DNA of 64,000 nucleotides from Paraburkholderia fungorum (GCF_902833645.1 NZ_CADFGE010000003.1:620001-684000); one strand, 5' to 3'. Counted from the stretch's first letter, positions 1-8,397 are shown. Numbers and translations are program-made. The notes: a model not told the origin generated them from the sequence alone.

Positions 1-166
1 GCTCGCCCAGCGCCGCAGCCACGCGCCGCGCCTGGTCGAGATTGCGGTCCGCTAACACGACCCGCGCGCCTTCTTTCACAAAAAGTTCGGCGGTTGCTGC
101 TCCAATGCCTGAAGCCGCGCCCGTCACCAGGGCTACTTTTCCTTCGAGTCGCATATCGTTTCTCAT
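1..166 (-). CDS. SDR-family oxidoreductase, N-terminal part (cut by left edge)
   Basis: This is the first ~55 codons of a short-chain dehydrogenase/reductase. The TGAASGIG glycine-rich nucleotide-binding loop follows a beta-strand typical of a Rossmann fold, and the later ADRN segment is in the place where the cofactor adenosine is read. Its ATG at 166 overlaps the stop of the upstream aspartate dehydrogenase gene (ATGA), so it is the last visible gene of the cupin-hydrolase-dehydrogenase operon. A second in-frame ATG at 154 gives a more usual SDR start ([12 protein letters not shown]). The catalytic Tyr-Lys region lies outside the window, so the substrate cannot be judged. Confidence 0.85.
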   Translation of the reverse strand, partial: MRNDMRLEGKVALVTGAASGIGAATAELFVKEGARVVLADRNLDQARRVAAALGE

Positions 167-1017
167 CTTTGGATTAAATGTTCAAGGCGGCGGAAAACCG
201 CTTCTTCGATGCTCATTGCCGCGAGCCACGAGGTGCGCGGGTTGTCCGGTAAAGGATTGTTTTCGAGGCGGATGAACAGATGCCCGAAGGCACCCTGGGC
301 CTCGACTTCATGAATATTCCTGTCGATGCCGGGATCGGCCGTCAGGACGACCGTCGTGTCGTCGAAGCCGATGCCGGCGAGCGCGACCGCGGCCGTGACG
401 TTGGCGTTCTTCGGGTAAAGTCGCGCCGATTCGCCGGCGCTGCCCTCGAAAATGACTGTCGGCAGATCGATCGCCGGCAGATCGAATTGCGACTCGGCAG
501 GCGATCCGAGCCACGCGTGCGGCGGCTTTCTGCCCGTGTAGCGCACGAAATCGAGGCCACCTGTGCGCGCCGCACGCAATGCGTCGATACCGCCGATGGC
601 GCCGGACACCAGCGTGACCCGCGCGCCGCCTGCCTTCGCTGCGGCAGCGATCTCCTCGCGCAGCGATGACGAAGCGAGCGCGCCCACCGACACGACGATT
701 GCGTCAACCCCACGCTCGAGCAGCGGCACCACCGTTTCGTGCACGGCGGCATGACCGGCGCACTCCACTGCGAGAGTCGGCCGCCACGCCACGAGCGCGT
801 CGGCATCATGAAAGACCTCGACGCCGTAAGTCTGCTTCAGCAGATCGGACTCGCCTGCGGCGTCCGGCACAAGGCAGCACCAATCGACATTCGCGGTGCC
901 CAGGGTCTGCAACGCGGTGGCGACGCGCTTTCCCATCGCCCCCATGCCGATGATCACAATACGTTCGCGAACCTCCGCGGACTCAAGAGGCGCCGGCGCT
1001 AACTCGCGGACCGTCAT
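163..1017 (-). CDS. L-aspartate dehydrogenase family protein (NadX-like)
   Basis: The 284-aa product has an N-terminal Rossmann motif GMGAMG (about residues 24-29) and the C-terminal DUF108 domain of aspartate dehydrogenases, including the conserved segment [14 protein letters not shown] whose His is the catalytic residue in the family. Members interconvert L-aspartate and oxaloacetate plus ammonia through iminoaspartate, using NAD(P). Here it lies inside a catabolic operon instead of beside nadA/nadC, so a degradative or imine-reducing role is more likely than NAD synthesis. It overlaps the upstream hydrolase gene by 4 bp and the downstream SDR gene by 4 bp, indicating translational coupling. 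The true amino-acid substrate is open. Confidence 0.85.
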   Translation of the reverse strand: MTVRELAPAPLESAEVRERIVIIGMGAMGKRVATALQTLGTANVDWCCLVPDAAGESDLLKQTYGVEVFHDADALVAWRPTLAVECAGHAAVHETVVPLLERGVDAIVVSVGALASSSLREEIAAAAKAGGARVTLVSGAIGGIDALRAARTGGLDFVRYTGRKPPHAWLGSPAESQFDLPAIDLPTVIFEGSAGESARLYPKNANVTAAVALAGIGFDDTTVVLTADPGIDRNIHEVEAQGAFGHLFIRLENNPLPDNPRTSWLAAMSIEEAVFRRLEHLIQR

Positions 1018-1793
1018 GCCGCCCTCCGGTCCAGAAAAGCGGCCACGTGGTCCGCAAACACATCCGGATAAACCTGCGGAAAAAAATGCCCCCCCACGGC
1101 GCCGACGAGCATCGCATTGCGGATGCGGCGCGCGAGATCTTCTGAATGGTGAAACGGGACGATGAAATCGTCTCGCGCGCCGACAATCAGCGCCTCGATA
1201 TCGAGTGCGGCCAGTTCTTCTGAGCGCTCATAGCCGAGCAGCATCTCGATCCGGCGCAACACCGTCTGCACATCGAACTCGTCGTCGCCGTCGAATCGCA
1301 GGCGGTCCGCAGCGAGATGCTGCTCGTACCAGCAGGCGTCGTAACCGAAGAGCCGCGCGAACGCCGAATGAGCACGCGTGCCGAGCTTTTCGAGCATCAG
1401 GTGACGCAGATCGAACAGATCCCTGAAGCGGCGATCCGGCTTCGCCCACCCGCCGCTGAGTACGATCTTCGCGCAACGCGAGCGGTGATCGATTGCGAGC
1501 GTTTGCGCGACGAGGCTGCCTGTCGAATGGCCGATCATATGAGCCACACGCACGTCCTCCGCGTCGAGCACCTCGAGCGCCGCCTGCGCAATCAGTGCAA
1601 TACGCTGATCCGCGGCCTTCGTACTGCCGCCGACACCGGGATGATCGAACGCGATCACCCGGAAGCGGTCTGCGAGAAGTTCCGCCACAGGCCGCCAGAA
1701 CGATGCGTGTCCACCGAGACCTGCGATGCACACAATCGCATCGCCGCTCCCGAGCGCCTCGTAATAGACACCTGAGCTTGTATGCCTGCCCAT
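1014..1793 (-). CDS. Alpha/beta-hydrolase
   Basis: This 259-aa alpha/beta-hydrolase fold protein carries the nucleophile elbow GHSTGS (Ser about residue 90), an HG-like oxyanion segment IAGLGGHA near residue 24, the acid in the VGARDDFIVPF stretch and the C-terminal His in GGHFFP. Such enzymes cleave esters, amides or C-C bonds; enol-lactone or carbon-carbon hydrolases of ring degradation have the same size. No signal peptide is seen, so it is cytoplasmic. It starts 3 bp after the cupin gene ends and overlaps the aspartate dehydrogenase start by 4 bp, so the genes are made together. The substrate cannot be read from sequence. Confidence 0.85.
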   Translation of the reverse strand: MGRHTSSGVYYEALGSGDAIVCIAGLGGHASFWRPVAELLADRFRVIAFDHPGVGGSTKAADQRIALIAQAALEVLDAEDVRVAHMIGHSTGSLVAQTLAIDHRSRCAKIVLSGGWAKPDRRFRDLFDLRHLMLEKLGTRAHSAFARLFGYDACWYEQHLAADRLRFDGDDEFDVQTVLRRIEMLLGYERSEELAALDIEALIVGARDDFIVPFHHSEDLARRIRNAMLVGAVGGHFFPQVYPDVFADHVAAFLDRRAA

Positions 1794-1796
1794 CGC

Positions 1797-2351
1797 TCAG
1801 CTCCCAGCCCGTGGAGTGGAAAAGACCGTGCGAGCCTCGATTTCCGCGACGTTCTCCGGTCGCGCAAACGGTTCGGGAGCAGCTTCGCCCGGCTTGCGTG
1901 GACGGCCGATTTGCTGGAAGAAAGTCTCGAGACCCGACGGCAGGAAGAACCAGGCCCAGTGCAGATCGACATCGCCGTCGTTGATGAAGGTGTGGGTACG
2001 CAGCTTGCCGAGAAACAGCGTCATGCCCGGCTCGAGCCGGTACTCGGCGCCATCCAGAACGGCCTTGCCGCGACCCGCGATGAAATGCAGGACTTCCTCA
2101 TTGTCGGTATGCGAATGCAGCCTGACGACGCCGCCGGGCGGCACCGTCTGGGTTCCCACCGAGAACGGCCGATCCATCGGGACGAGATGCGGCGCCACAT
2201 GGACCGACGCATAGCCATTGGCCGGCTGCGGCTGCCAGTAACTCTCTTCGTCGCGTGGATGCACGAGCAGAAACTTGCCGCCCTCGCCTGCCGCGCGTTG
2301 CGCCGGCTGCTTCAATCCACCTGTTTCATCACCATTACTGCTCATGCTCAC
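1797..2351 (-). CDS. Cupin-domain protein (possible metal-dependent dioxygenase)
   Basis: The 184-aa protein is a single cupin domain. The first cupin motif is clear: HSHTDNEEVLHFIAGRG supplies two His and a Glu as metal ligands, and a later strand with THTFIN gives the last His. The approximately 50-residue N-terminal lead includes HPRDEESYW. Many such proteins resemble 3-hydroxyanthranilate or gentisate-type oxygenases, or are simple sugar/amine binders, so the reaction is open. It is the first gene of the minus-strand operon that continues with the hydrolase and aspartate dehydrogenase. Two operator-like sites lie directly upstream (2386-2398 and 2451-2463). Confidence 0.8.
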   Translation of the reverse strand: MSMSSNGDETGGLKQPAQRAAGEGGKFLLVHPRDEESYWQPQPANGYASVHVAPHLVPMDRPFSVGTQTVPPGGVVRLHSHTDNEEVLHFIAGRGKAVLDGAEYRLEPGMTLFLGKLRTHTFINDGDVDLHWAWFFLPSGLETFFQQIGRPRKPGEAAPEPFARPENVAEIEARTVFSTPRAGS

Positions 2352-2385
2352 TCTCCGTACGGAATGACATGTGACCTATAAATAC

Positions 2386-2463
2386 GAAATCGATTACCGC
2401 TCAATGAATCACGCTATAGCGCTCTATTCGCTTGAATTACCTTGTATTTTGGTAATCGATTTC
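2386..2463. promoter_or_regulatory. Pair of inverted operator-like sites before the cupin operon
   Basis: The 152-bp gap between the cupin operon and the racemase gene holds GAAATCGATTACC at 2386-2398 and its exact reverse complement GGTAATCGATTTC at 2451-2463. Their core AATCGATT has a central CG, as LacI-family operators often do. The centres are about 65 bp apart, roughly six helical turns, which would allow a looped or cooperative repressor complex. The same core occurs as a 12-bp perfect palindrome before the ABC transporter operon (6868-6879). No LacI-type gene is present in the window, so the regulator is unknown. Confidence 0.55.
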
Positions 2464-2503
2464 ACCTTGAGACGAGTGTGACGCCTTACGACTCCACGCC
2501 GGC

Positions 2504-3532
2504 CTAGTCTCTCCAGATGTCGTTTAACCGATAGCCGGTGGGGAACGGGTCGGACCGATCGAGGACGTACTGATGAAACCCGGTGATCCACGCACTCCCC
2601 GTGATCGCGGGACGAATGCCAGGTCGGCCGCCCACCGTCAGCGTCTCGACGATCTCGCCTGTGAACTCCGTGCCGATAATCGACCGGTTCAAGAACTTCT
2701 CGCCCGGCTCGATTAGACCGCGTGCGTGCAGCACGGCAAGCCGCGCACTGGTGCCGGTGCCGCAAGGCGAGCGATCCAGCCTGCCCGGCGACACGATCAC
2801 ACCGTTTTTCGACGCCAGTCCCGTCGGGGTACGTTCGAGCGGACCTGCAAACAGCGTCTGATTGATCGTGTGAATCTCCGGCGTTTCCGGATGGACTGCC
2901 GGAATCTGTTCGGCTGCGGCGGCCTTGATCGCTTCACCGATCTTCACCATGTCTGCCGCTTCGGATGGCTCAACTGAAAATCCTGCGGAAGCCGCATCGA
3001 CCAGCACATAGATCATCCCGCCGTACGCAACGTCCACGGTCAGCGTTCCGAGGCCGGGTACTTCGACGGGAAGATCCAGGCCGAACACGAAACACGGCAC
3101 ATTGGCGAACCGGACATTCAGGCACTTGCCGTCCCGACACTCCGCCTGCACCTCCACGAGGCCGCCTGGCGCCTCGAGGACCAGACGCGTATAAGGTTCC
3201 TGCATCGGCAACATGCCGGTTTCGAGCAACGCAGTCACGGTGCAGATCGTGTTGCTGCCGGACATGGGTACGTAGTACTCCGACTCCATGATGACGAACC
3301 CCGCGTCCGCCTTGGGATCGCAGGGCGGCAGCACCAGATTGATACATTGCGTGACGCTGCCGCGCGGCTCCTGCAACAGTAACTTGCGCAGATCGTCTGC
3401 CTCGCGCTCGAGATATTGCATCTTCTCGAACATCGTCTTGCCTGGCACGTCGAGCACGCCGCCGGTAATCACATCGTTGCGTTCGCCGGCTGTGTGAACG
3501 CCGACCACCGTAATCATTCGCTTCATTTCCAT
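2504..3532 (-). CDS. Proline racemase family enzyme, Ser-Cys type
   Basis: This 342-aa protein belongs to the proline racemase / 4-hydroxyproline 2-epimerase / trans-3-hydroxyproline dehydratase family. The first catalytic position, normally Cys in a CGH motif, is Ser91 here (PMSGSNTIC), and the usual His is also Ser. The second position is kept as Cys257 (SPCGTGTSAR). Ser-Cys members are a recognised subgroup, reported to have hydroxyproline epimerase and/or dehydratase activity, so simple proline racemase is unlikely. It is the last gene of the ABC transporter operon (91 bp after the permease), suggesting it acts on the imported compound. A second ATG at 3526 is an alternative start. Confidence 0.85.
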   Translation of the reverse strand: MEMKRMITVVGVHTAGERNDVITGGVLDVPGKTMFEKMQYLEREADDLRKLLLQEPRGSVTQCINLVLPPCDPKADAGFVIMESEYYVPMSGSNTICTVTALLETGMLPMQEPYTRLVLEAPGGLVEVQAECRDGKCLNVRFANVPCFVFGLDLPVEVPGLGTLTVDVAYGGMIYVLVDAASAGFSVEPSEAADMVKIGEAIKAAAAEQIPAVHPETPEIHTINQTLFAGPLERTPTGLASKNGVIVSPGRLDRSPCGTGTSARLAVLHARGLIEPGEKFLNRSIIGTEFTGEIVETLTVGGRPGIRPAITGSAWITGFHQYVLDRSDPFPTGYRLNDIWRD

Positions 3533-3533
3533 G

Positions 3534-3580
3534 GCCTGATTTCCTGCCTGATTTCCTGCCTGAGTTCGTGCCTGATTCTC
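3534..3580. repeat. 12-bp tandem repeat, about 3.9 copies, at the racemase start
   Basis: Four units begin at 3534, 3546, 3558 and 3570: GCCTGATTTCCT, an identical copy, GCCTGAGTTCGT, then GCCTGATTCTC. They abut the racemase start codon at 3532. Read on the coding (minus) strand, each of the two perfect units contributes an AGGAAATC stretch, so the nearest unit supplies the ribosome-binding site and the next provides a spare copy. Change in copy number could shift translation, which is inference only. Confidence 0.75.
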
Positions 3581-3623
3581 GATCGGAAGCGGCGTCGCCG
3601 CCCCTGTCCTTGTCCCTGCCCGC

Positions 3624-4283
3624 CTAGAAGCGCTTCAGCACTTTTCGCTCGATCCTGCCGACGCAGCGCGTGAGCGGAAACGCGACGACGAAGTAGATGA
3701 GCGCCGTTGTCGTGAGAACTTCAACTGGACGCGCGCTCGTATTGGCAATGTTCTGGCCGACGAACATCAGGTCCGCCATACCGAGCGCGGACACCAGCGC
3801 ACTCTCCTTGAACAGGCTGACGATGTTCGACAGCAGCGGCGGCATCGCACGCACGAAAGTCAGCGGCAAGATGACATGGACGATGCGCGTCATCCGGCCA
3901 AGACCCAGCGCCACGCATGCGTCGAGCTCTTCCTTGCGGATCAGCGCGAGGGAGCCGCGGAACGTTTCGCACGTAATCGCGCCCATGTACAAGGACAGCG
4001 CCGTCAGCGATGCGGCGACGATGCCGACGTCGACGTGCAGCAGAAGCGGCAGGCAGAAGAAGAACCAGAACAGTTGCACGAGCAACGGTGTGCCGCGGAA
4101 CAGCTCCACATAGCCGGCCGCCAATGCACGCACGGGCGCGCTGCCGTAAGTGCGCAACAGGCTCGCAATGAACCCGAGCACGATGCCAGCAATCGACGCG
4201 CCGACGGTCAGCTTCAATGTGAGCGCGAGCCCGGCGAGCAGAGGGTCGATGTATCCGAGAAGAAACAGAAAATTGAATTTCAT
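3624..4283 (-). CDS. Amino-acid ABC transporter permease (HisM/GltK type)
   Basis: The product (219 aa from ATG 4283) is a polar amino-acid ABC permease. It has about five hydrophobic segments and the cytoplasmic loop that docks on the ATPase (ELDACVALGLGRMTRIVHVILP), with ELFRGTPLLVQLFW upstream as in HisQ/HisM proteins. The start at 4283 is 4 bp after the previous permease stop and matches the usual N-terminus of the family; an upstream start at 4343 would run into that gene. It pairs with the permease 4288-4977 to form the membrane channel of an importer for an amino acid or related zwitterion. Confidence 0.9.
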   Translation of the reverse strand: MKFNFLFLLGYIDPLLAGLALTLKLTVGASIAGIVLGFIASLLRTYGSAPVRALAAGYVELFRGTPLLVQLFWFFFCLPLLLHVDVGIVAASLTALSLYMGAITCETFRGSLALIRKEELDACVALGLGRMTRIVHVILPLTFVRAMPPLLSNIVSLFKESALVSALGMADLMFVGQNIANTSARPVEVLTTTALIYFVVAFPLTRCVGRIERKVLKRF

Positions 4284-4287
4284 ACCG

Positions 4288-4977
4288 TTACACCGAATAG
4301 CGCAGCGCACGTCGGCGTTCGACGCCCCGAAGAATCTGGGCAACAGCCACCGATACGGCCAGGTACAGCAACCCTACTGTCGTAAAGACCTCGAGCGGCC
4401 GGTAGGTGTCGGACGCCAGTTCCTTGCCGCGATACATCAGTTCCTGAATCGCCACGACAGAAAGCAGCGAGGTCTGCTGCAATGCTGAAATACCGTTCGT
4501 CACGAGTACCGGATAGGCGCTTCGGAACGCATGCGGAAGGACGATATGGACGGCGCGCTGAAACGGCGACAAGCCGAGCGCGATACCCGCGTCATGTTGT
4601 TCCCGCGGCACCGACTGAATGCCGGCACGGTAGGCTTCCGCGTTGAAGGCCGTGAGATTGAGCGAGATGACGAGGACGCCCATCGTCACCGGTGTCAGAA
4701 ATACGTTGAAGATGATCGGCACGCAGTAAAAGAACCACACCACCTGGACCAGCGCGGGCGTGCAACGAAAAAATTCGACGAATGCAGAAACCAGCATACG
4801 GATCAGCCGCGAGCGGGCCTGCGACAGCAGCCCAACCCCGAACCCTGCCACCACGCCGATTGCGTTCGCACACAGCGCGATCAGGAAAGTGATCGCGAGA
4901 CCCTGACGCAGTGCGTCGAGCCCCGAAGAGATCGACGAAAAATCGAAGGAGTAAGTCACGCTGGCACTCCTAGTCAA
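4288..4977 (-). CDS. Amino-acid ABC transporter permease (HisQ/GltJ type)
   Basis: This 229-aa inner-membrane permease belongs to the same polar amino-acid family. It shows an N-terminal hydrophobic helix, the FVEFFRCTPALVQVVWFFY segment, and the ATPase-contact loop with HDAGIALGLSPFQRAVHIVLP. It overlaps the ATPase gene by 8 bp and is followed 4 bp later by the second permease, so the transporter is made from one transcript. Specificity sits in the binding protein, not here. Confidence 0.9.
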   Translation of the reverse strand: MTRSASVTYSFDFSSISSGLDALRQGLAITFLIALCANAIGVVAGFGVGLLSQARSRLIRMLVSAFVEFFRCTPALVQVVWFFYCVPIIFNVFLTPVTMGVLVISLNLTAFNAEAYRAGIQSVPREQHDAGIALGLSPFQRAVHIVLPHAFRSAYPVLVTNGISALQQTSLLSVVAIQELMYRGKELASDTYRPLEVFTTVGLLYLAVSVAVAQILRGVERRRALRYSV

Positions 4978-5848
4978 TGTGCAGGACGTTGTTCAGAAAT
5001 TCCCGGGTCCGCTCATGCTGCGGGTTCCTGAACAACTGCTCGGGCGTACCTGACTCGACGACGACGCCGTCCGCGCAGAAGAGAATCCGTGAGGCGACCT
5101 TCTTCGCGAACCACATGTCGTGCGTGACCATGATCATCGGCATCGCGTTCGCGGCCAGCTCCTGAATCACCAGTTCGACTTCCGCGACCAGTTCCGGGTC
5201 GAGTGCCGACGTGACCTCGTCGAACAGCATGAGCTTCGGGTCGAGCATCAACGCGCGCGCGATCGCCACGCGCTGCTTCTGGCCGCCCGAAAGCTGGGCC
5301 GGATAGGCGCGTGCCTTCGCTGCGAGACCCAGCCGTTCCAGAAGGTGGAGCGCGCGCTGTTCAGCCGAGTTGCGCGACTCCCCTTGTGTCTTGCATGGGG
5401 CCAATGTGAGATTGCGCAGCACATTCAGATGCGGGAAAAGCGTGTAGTGCTGAAACACCATGCCGATCCGCTTGCGAATCGCCAGATCCATGCGGGTTTG
5501 CCGGGATTTGGGATCGAAAGACAGATAGCGCTGACCGTCGAATTCGACGCTGCCGCCGTCGATCGTCTCAAGGCCCATCAACACGCGCAGCAACGTGCTT
5601 TTGCCGCCGCCGCTCGGGCCGATTACGACGAGCCGGTCGTCGGGTTGCATGTCGAAATCCAGCCCTTTCAACACCTGCAGAGTGGGACCGTATTGCTTGC
5701 ACAGCCCTCGCATCCGGACCAGCGGTTGTACGCCGCCGTATGCAGGTGCATCTGCCGGGTTGAAGCCGTCGCGCGACGGTGCTGCTTCCCTCTCGTCCAT
5801 GGTTTGCCGGCCCACCTTCATCACTTGTTCCATTTGCTTTCCTCGCAA
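4970..5848 (-). CDS. Amino-acid ABC transporter ATP-binding protein (GlnQ/HisP type)
   Basis: The ATPase has Walker [10 protein letters not shown] (about residues 77-85), the Q-loop region [14 protein letters not shown], the signature LSGGQKQR, and Walker [15 protein letters not shown] followed by the switch His in VTHD. It drives uptake by the two permeases downstream. The first ~40 residues before the conserved core are an unusual extension (292 aa against about 245 in the family), so a later start is possible; however, the 18-bp gap to the binding protein gene and the ATG at 5848 or 5833 fit an operon. It overlaps the first permease gene. Confidence 0.92.
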   Translation of the reverse strand: MRGKQMEQVMKVGRQTMDEREAAPSRDGFNPADAPAYGGVQPLVRMRGLCKQYGPTLQVLKGLDFDMQPDDRLVVIGPSGGGKSTLLRVLMGLETIDGGSVEFDGQRYLSFDPKSRQTRMDLAIRKRIGMVFQHYTLFPHLNVLRNLTLAPCKTQGESRNSAEQRALHLLERLGLAAKARAYPAQLSGGQKQRVAIARALMLDPKLMLFDEVTSALDPELVAEVELVIQELAANAMPMIMVTHDMWFAKKVASRILFCADGVVVESGTPEQLFRNPQHERTREFLNNVLHID

Positions 5849-5866
5849 CGGCTGCGCGTCATCAGC

Positions 5867-6745
5867 TTATTGCTTGACCGACTGCGCAGCCTGCTTGACC
5901 GCGGCGTCCACGCTTGTCTTCACGAAACCCATCCGGGTCTGCTGCTCGATAAACTGGTTGAGCAGATTCAGGTCGGCAGCAGTGAAGCTTTTGTTCAGGC
6001 CAAACGCGACGTCCTGCAGATTGAACGAAGGGGTCGCGCGGAAAATCTCGGCCCAGTCGGGATGCGCCGCCTGGAAAATCAGATTCGCGTCGGATTGGTC
6101 GGCCAGCAGATCGGCGCGATGGGAAATCACTGCAAGACGCGTGCTGTCTGCATCCGGCAGACGGAGGATTTGCGCCTGTTTGATGGCCGGCGTGATGGCC
6201 TTGTCGTCGGTGGTTCCCTGCACCACCGCGATCACGATGCCCGGCTTGTCGATGTCGGCCACCGATTTGATCGGCGTCGGCAACTTCGAATCGGTGCGGC
6301 TGTACACGAAGTCAGTATCGTTCCGAACCACCGCGGTCGAGAAGTTGATCACCTGTTCCCGAACCGGCGTACGGTTGATGGCCATCGCCAGGTCCCACTT
6401 GTTCGTTTGCAGCCCCGCGACCATGTTGTCCCACGTCGTATCGACGAAGCGGACTTTCACCTTCAGTACGCTCTCGCCGAACTTGCGGCACAGATCGCTA
6501 AAGGCACCGGAGTAATCGCCGGTTTTCGGATCGCGCACGACGAACGGCGGCGCCAGCGCCGCGCCGCAGCGCAGTTCGCCGGCTTTGCGGATCGACGCAA
6601 ACGTGGTTTCTTCCGCACTGGCGGGCGCCATCGCGCTGCCGATTCCGCTCGCAATACACACACTCAGCACAATCGACTTCAGGATTGAGCGCAGGGTTTT
6701 CCGCTCGAAAATCGATTGCGCCTCAGCAGGATGCATGGTCTTCAT
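5867..6745 (-). CDS. Periplasmic substrate-binding protein of the amino-acid ABC transporter
   Basis: From ATG 6745 the protein is 292 aa. After ~25 polar residues comes a hydrophobic stretch ending in APASAEE, a fair signal-peptide cleavage region. The mature part is an SBP_bac_3 fold: IRKAGELRCGAALAPPFVV at the start, the FVDTTWDNMVAGLQTNKWDLAM segment in lobe I, and the hinge strand with VQGTTDD. It captures the substrate in the periplasm and leads the operon that ends in the racemase-family enzyme, so a hydroxyproline- or proline-like ligand is a reasonable guess. A perfect 12-bp palindrome lies at 6868-6879 upstream of the start. Confidence 0.9.
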   Translation of the reverse strand: MKTMHPAEAQSIFERKTLRSILKSIVLSVCIASGIGSAMAPASAEETTFASIRKAGELRCGAALAPPFVVRDPKTGDYSGAFSDLCRKFGESVLKVKVRFVDTTWDNMVAGLQTNKWDLAMAINRTPVREQVINFSTAVVRNDTDFVYSRTDSKLPTPIKSVADIDKPGIVIAVVQGTTDDKAITPAIKQAQILRLPDADSTRLAVISHRADLLADQSDANLIFQAAHPDWAEIFRATPSFNLQDVAFGLNKSFTAADLNLLNQFIEQQTRMGFVKTSVDAAVKQAAQSVKQ

Positions 6746-6867
6746 GATAGTCGTAGGTTCCAAAGAATGAACACAGGTGCACGGGTTCGAAGGCTCTGTA
6801 TCCGGGTCGCGGCGCGCCTTCCCGGCGCGACGCTCCCGACGTTTTTTCAGCCTATTCGTCTGACGTG

Positions 6868-6879
6868 GTAATCGATTAC
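6868..6879. promoter_or_regulatory. Palindromic operator-like site GTAATCGATTAC
   Basis: A perfect 12-bp palindrome with a central CG lies 122 bp upstream of the ABC transporter binding-protein start. The same AATCGATT core recurs twice before the cupin operon. LacI-type repressors read palindromes of this form; other families are possible. Confidence 0.55.
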
Positions 6880-6980
6880 ACAAAATACTGAAAAACACAC
6901 GATGATCTGCGTGCTCCGCGCTGGTGACCTAGCGCTTGCTGCTCTTGGCGCATCCGGAGTGCGTAAAACCATGCTAGGTG

Positions 6981-7012
6981 AAAAAAAAATGCGTGTAAAG
7001 GATTACACGCAT
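6981..7012 (-). terminator. Rho-independent terminator downstream of the LysR gene
   Basis: Read on the minus strand, a perfect 10-bp stem (ATGCGTGTAA pairing with TTACACGCAT, 7012-6989) with a 4-nt loop is followed by nine T residues (6989-6981). It sits between the end of the LysR gene (7301) and the transporter promoter, so it would stop LysR transcription from entering the transporter operon. Confidence 0.85.
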
Positions 7013-7322
7013 CCGTAGATACGAGCATTCGCCGGCAACGGTTGATACCAAGTTAAGCCGCTTCCCTCCCGCTTGGACTCGAACTGTTCGCGCCAAAGCG
7101 CCGCAGCGTACCGGGCTCGCGGTCACCGCGCGGTTCGGCGTGCTGTACGGCAGCGCGCTGCGCACGATGTCGGCGGCCCGCTCACAAAGCGGCACGCGGG
7201 CTCGCTGCACGATCGACACTCGCCTCGTCAAAAGGCAAGCCGCACGTTACGCCCGCCGGACCAATTACGTCGAACGCGTCCACTGGCGGCAAACCCAGAA
7301 TCACGATCCGCTTGCGCGCAGT
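7013..7322 (-). pseudogene. Possible remnant of a GlxA-type (DJ-1/AraC) regulator in the gap after LysR
   Basis: The 288 bp between the LysR stop and its terminator carry no intact gene. In the frame shifted from the LysR end (about 7322-7248, minus) the sequence reads ARKRIVILGLPPVDAFDVIG followed by PA, which matches the N-terminal strand of DJ-1/PfpI-like AraC regulators. The frame then loses similarity and stops. It overlaps the last codons of LysR, so the LysR C-terminus may have been reshaped by the deletion. The match is short, so this stays tentative. Confidence 0.35.
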
Positions 7323-8254
7323 GCGTATGCGTGGGACGGCGCGGGCGTGCTGTCGTACGGTCTGAAGACTTCGATGACCCAGTCGACAAATACCTTCAGA
7401 CGGGCGCTGTTGTACTTCGATTGCGGGAAGACGATATGCATCGGATGGAGTGGCCGCTTCCAGTGCGGCAGGACCTGGACGAGATCACCGTTTTTCAGCC
7501 ACGGCTGCGCCATGAACGAAAAAGTCTGTCCGACACCAAGTCCGCTTACCAGCGACGTGAGATGAGCCGTGCTTTCGTTCACGAAGACGCCTCTCGCTCC
7601 TTTTGGATCGACGGTGATCGTTTCGTCGCCCTGCTCGAAAAGAAGGGGGAATACTCGACCGCTCAACGAGGAAAAATAGCCCACCACTTCATGACGTGCG
7701 AGCAGATCGTCGGGATGCGATGGCGTGCCGCGTTCGGCGAGGTAGCTCGAGCCGGCATACGTGCCCCATTCGAGCCCCGCGAGGCGTCGCGCGACGAGCG
7801 ACATATCGGTCAGTTCACCGCCACGGATCACACAGTCAACGCCCTCGCCGATCAGGTCGACCTGACGGTCGCTCACGCCAACGTCAAGCTGGATTTCCGG
7901 GTAACGCTTGCGGAACGCGGGCAGGTGTGGAAGAAGGATCAGGTTGGCGAGAGAGGAGCCGATATCGACACGGATCCGACCGCGCGGATTGCCGTGAGAG
8001 TCCGCAAACAGACCATCCATCTCGTCGATGTCGGCGAGCAGCTTGACCGCGTTGTGATAGTAAACCTGGCCTTCTTCTGTCACCACTACGCGACGGGTTG
8101 AACGCTGGAAGAGCCTCACCCGAAGATGGGTTTCCAGTTCCTGAATGAGTTTGGAGACCGTGGCGCGCGGCACGTTCAAGGCGTCGGCCGCCTTGCTGAA
8201 GCCCCCCGATTCGGCAATCCGTACGAAAACGCGCAGTGCTTGCAGCTGATCCAT
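7301..8254 (-). CDS. LysR-family transcriptional regulator
   Basis: This 317-aa LysR regulator has an N-terminal winged HTH (residues 1-60, FSKAADALNVPRATVSKLIQ) and a substrate-binding domain starting about residue 90 (GRIRVDIGSSLANLILLPHL). The style (MDQLQALRVFVRIAESGGFS) is that of the AaeR/CrgA group, which commonly regulates a divergent oxidoreductase gene. It is transcribed away from the SDR gene at 8398 across a 143-bp shared promoter region, so that SDR is the likely target. The last ~10 residues overlap a remnant of another gene. Confidence 0.9.
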   Translation of the reverse strand: MDQLQALRVFVRIAESGGFSKAADALNVPRATVSKLIQELETHLRVRLFQRSTRRVVVTEEGQVYYHNAVKLLADIDEMDGLFADSHGNPRGRIRVDIGSSLANLILLPHLPAFRKRYPEIQLDVGVSDRQVDLIGEGVDCVIRGGELTDMSLVARRLAGLEWGTYAGSSYLAERGTPSHPDDLLARHEVVGYFSSLSGRVFPLLFEQGDETITVDPKGARGVFVNESTAHLTSLVSGLGVGQTFSFMAQPWLKNGDLVQVLPHWKRPLHPMHIVFPQSKYNSARLKVFVDWVIEVFRPYDSTPAPSHAYALRASGS

Positions 8255-8397
8255 TGATTCTTCCTCATAGCAGATGAGCCTTTAGCTTAACGATTATCCA
8301 TGCACGTGGAAAATCAATTCGCTCTAGCGGGGTTTATTCGTGTCTCATGGACGTCTATCGTTACTTCCATCAACACTTAACAACCCGGAGCAAAATC

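Noticed and set aside
5120..6688. Plus-strand frame of 522 codons opposite the ABC transporter genes
   Set aside because: It spans two real minus-strand genes and their gap, with an Arg/His-rich composition typical of antisense frames.
6989..7012. The 10-bp inverted repeat considered as a further operator of the AATCGATT type
   Set aside because: The stem is followed by nine T residues on the minus strand and lacks the central CG core, so a terminator fits better.
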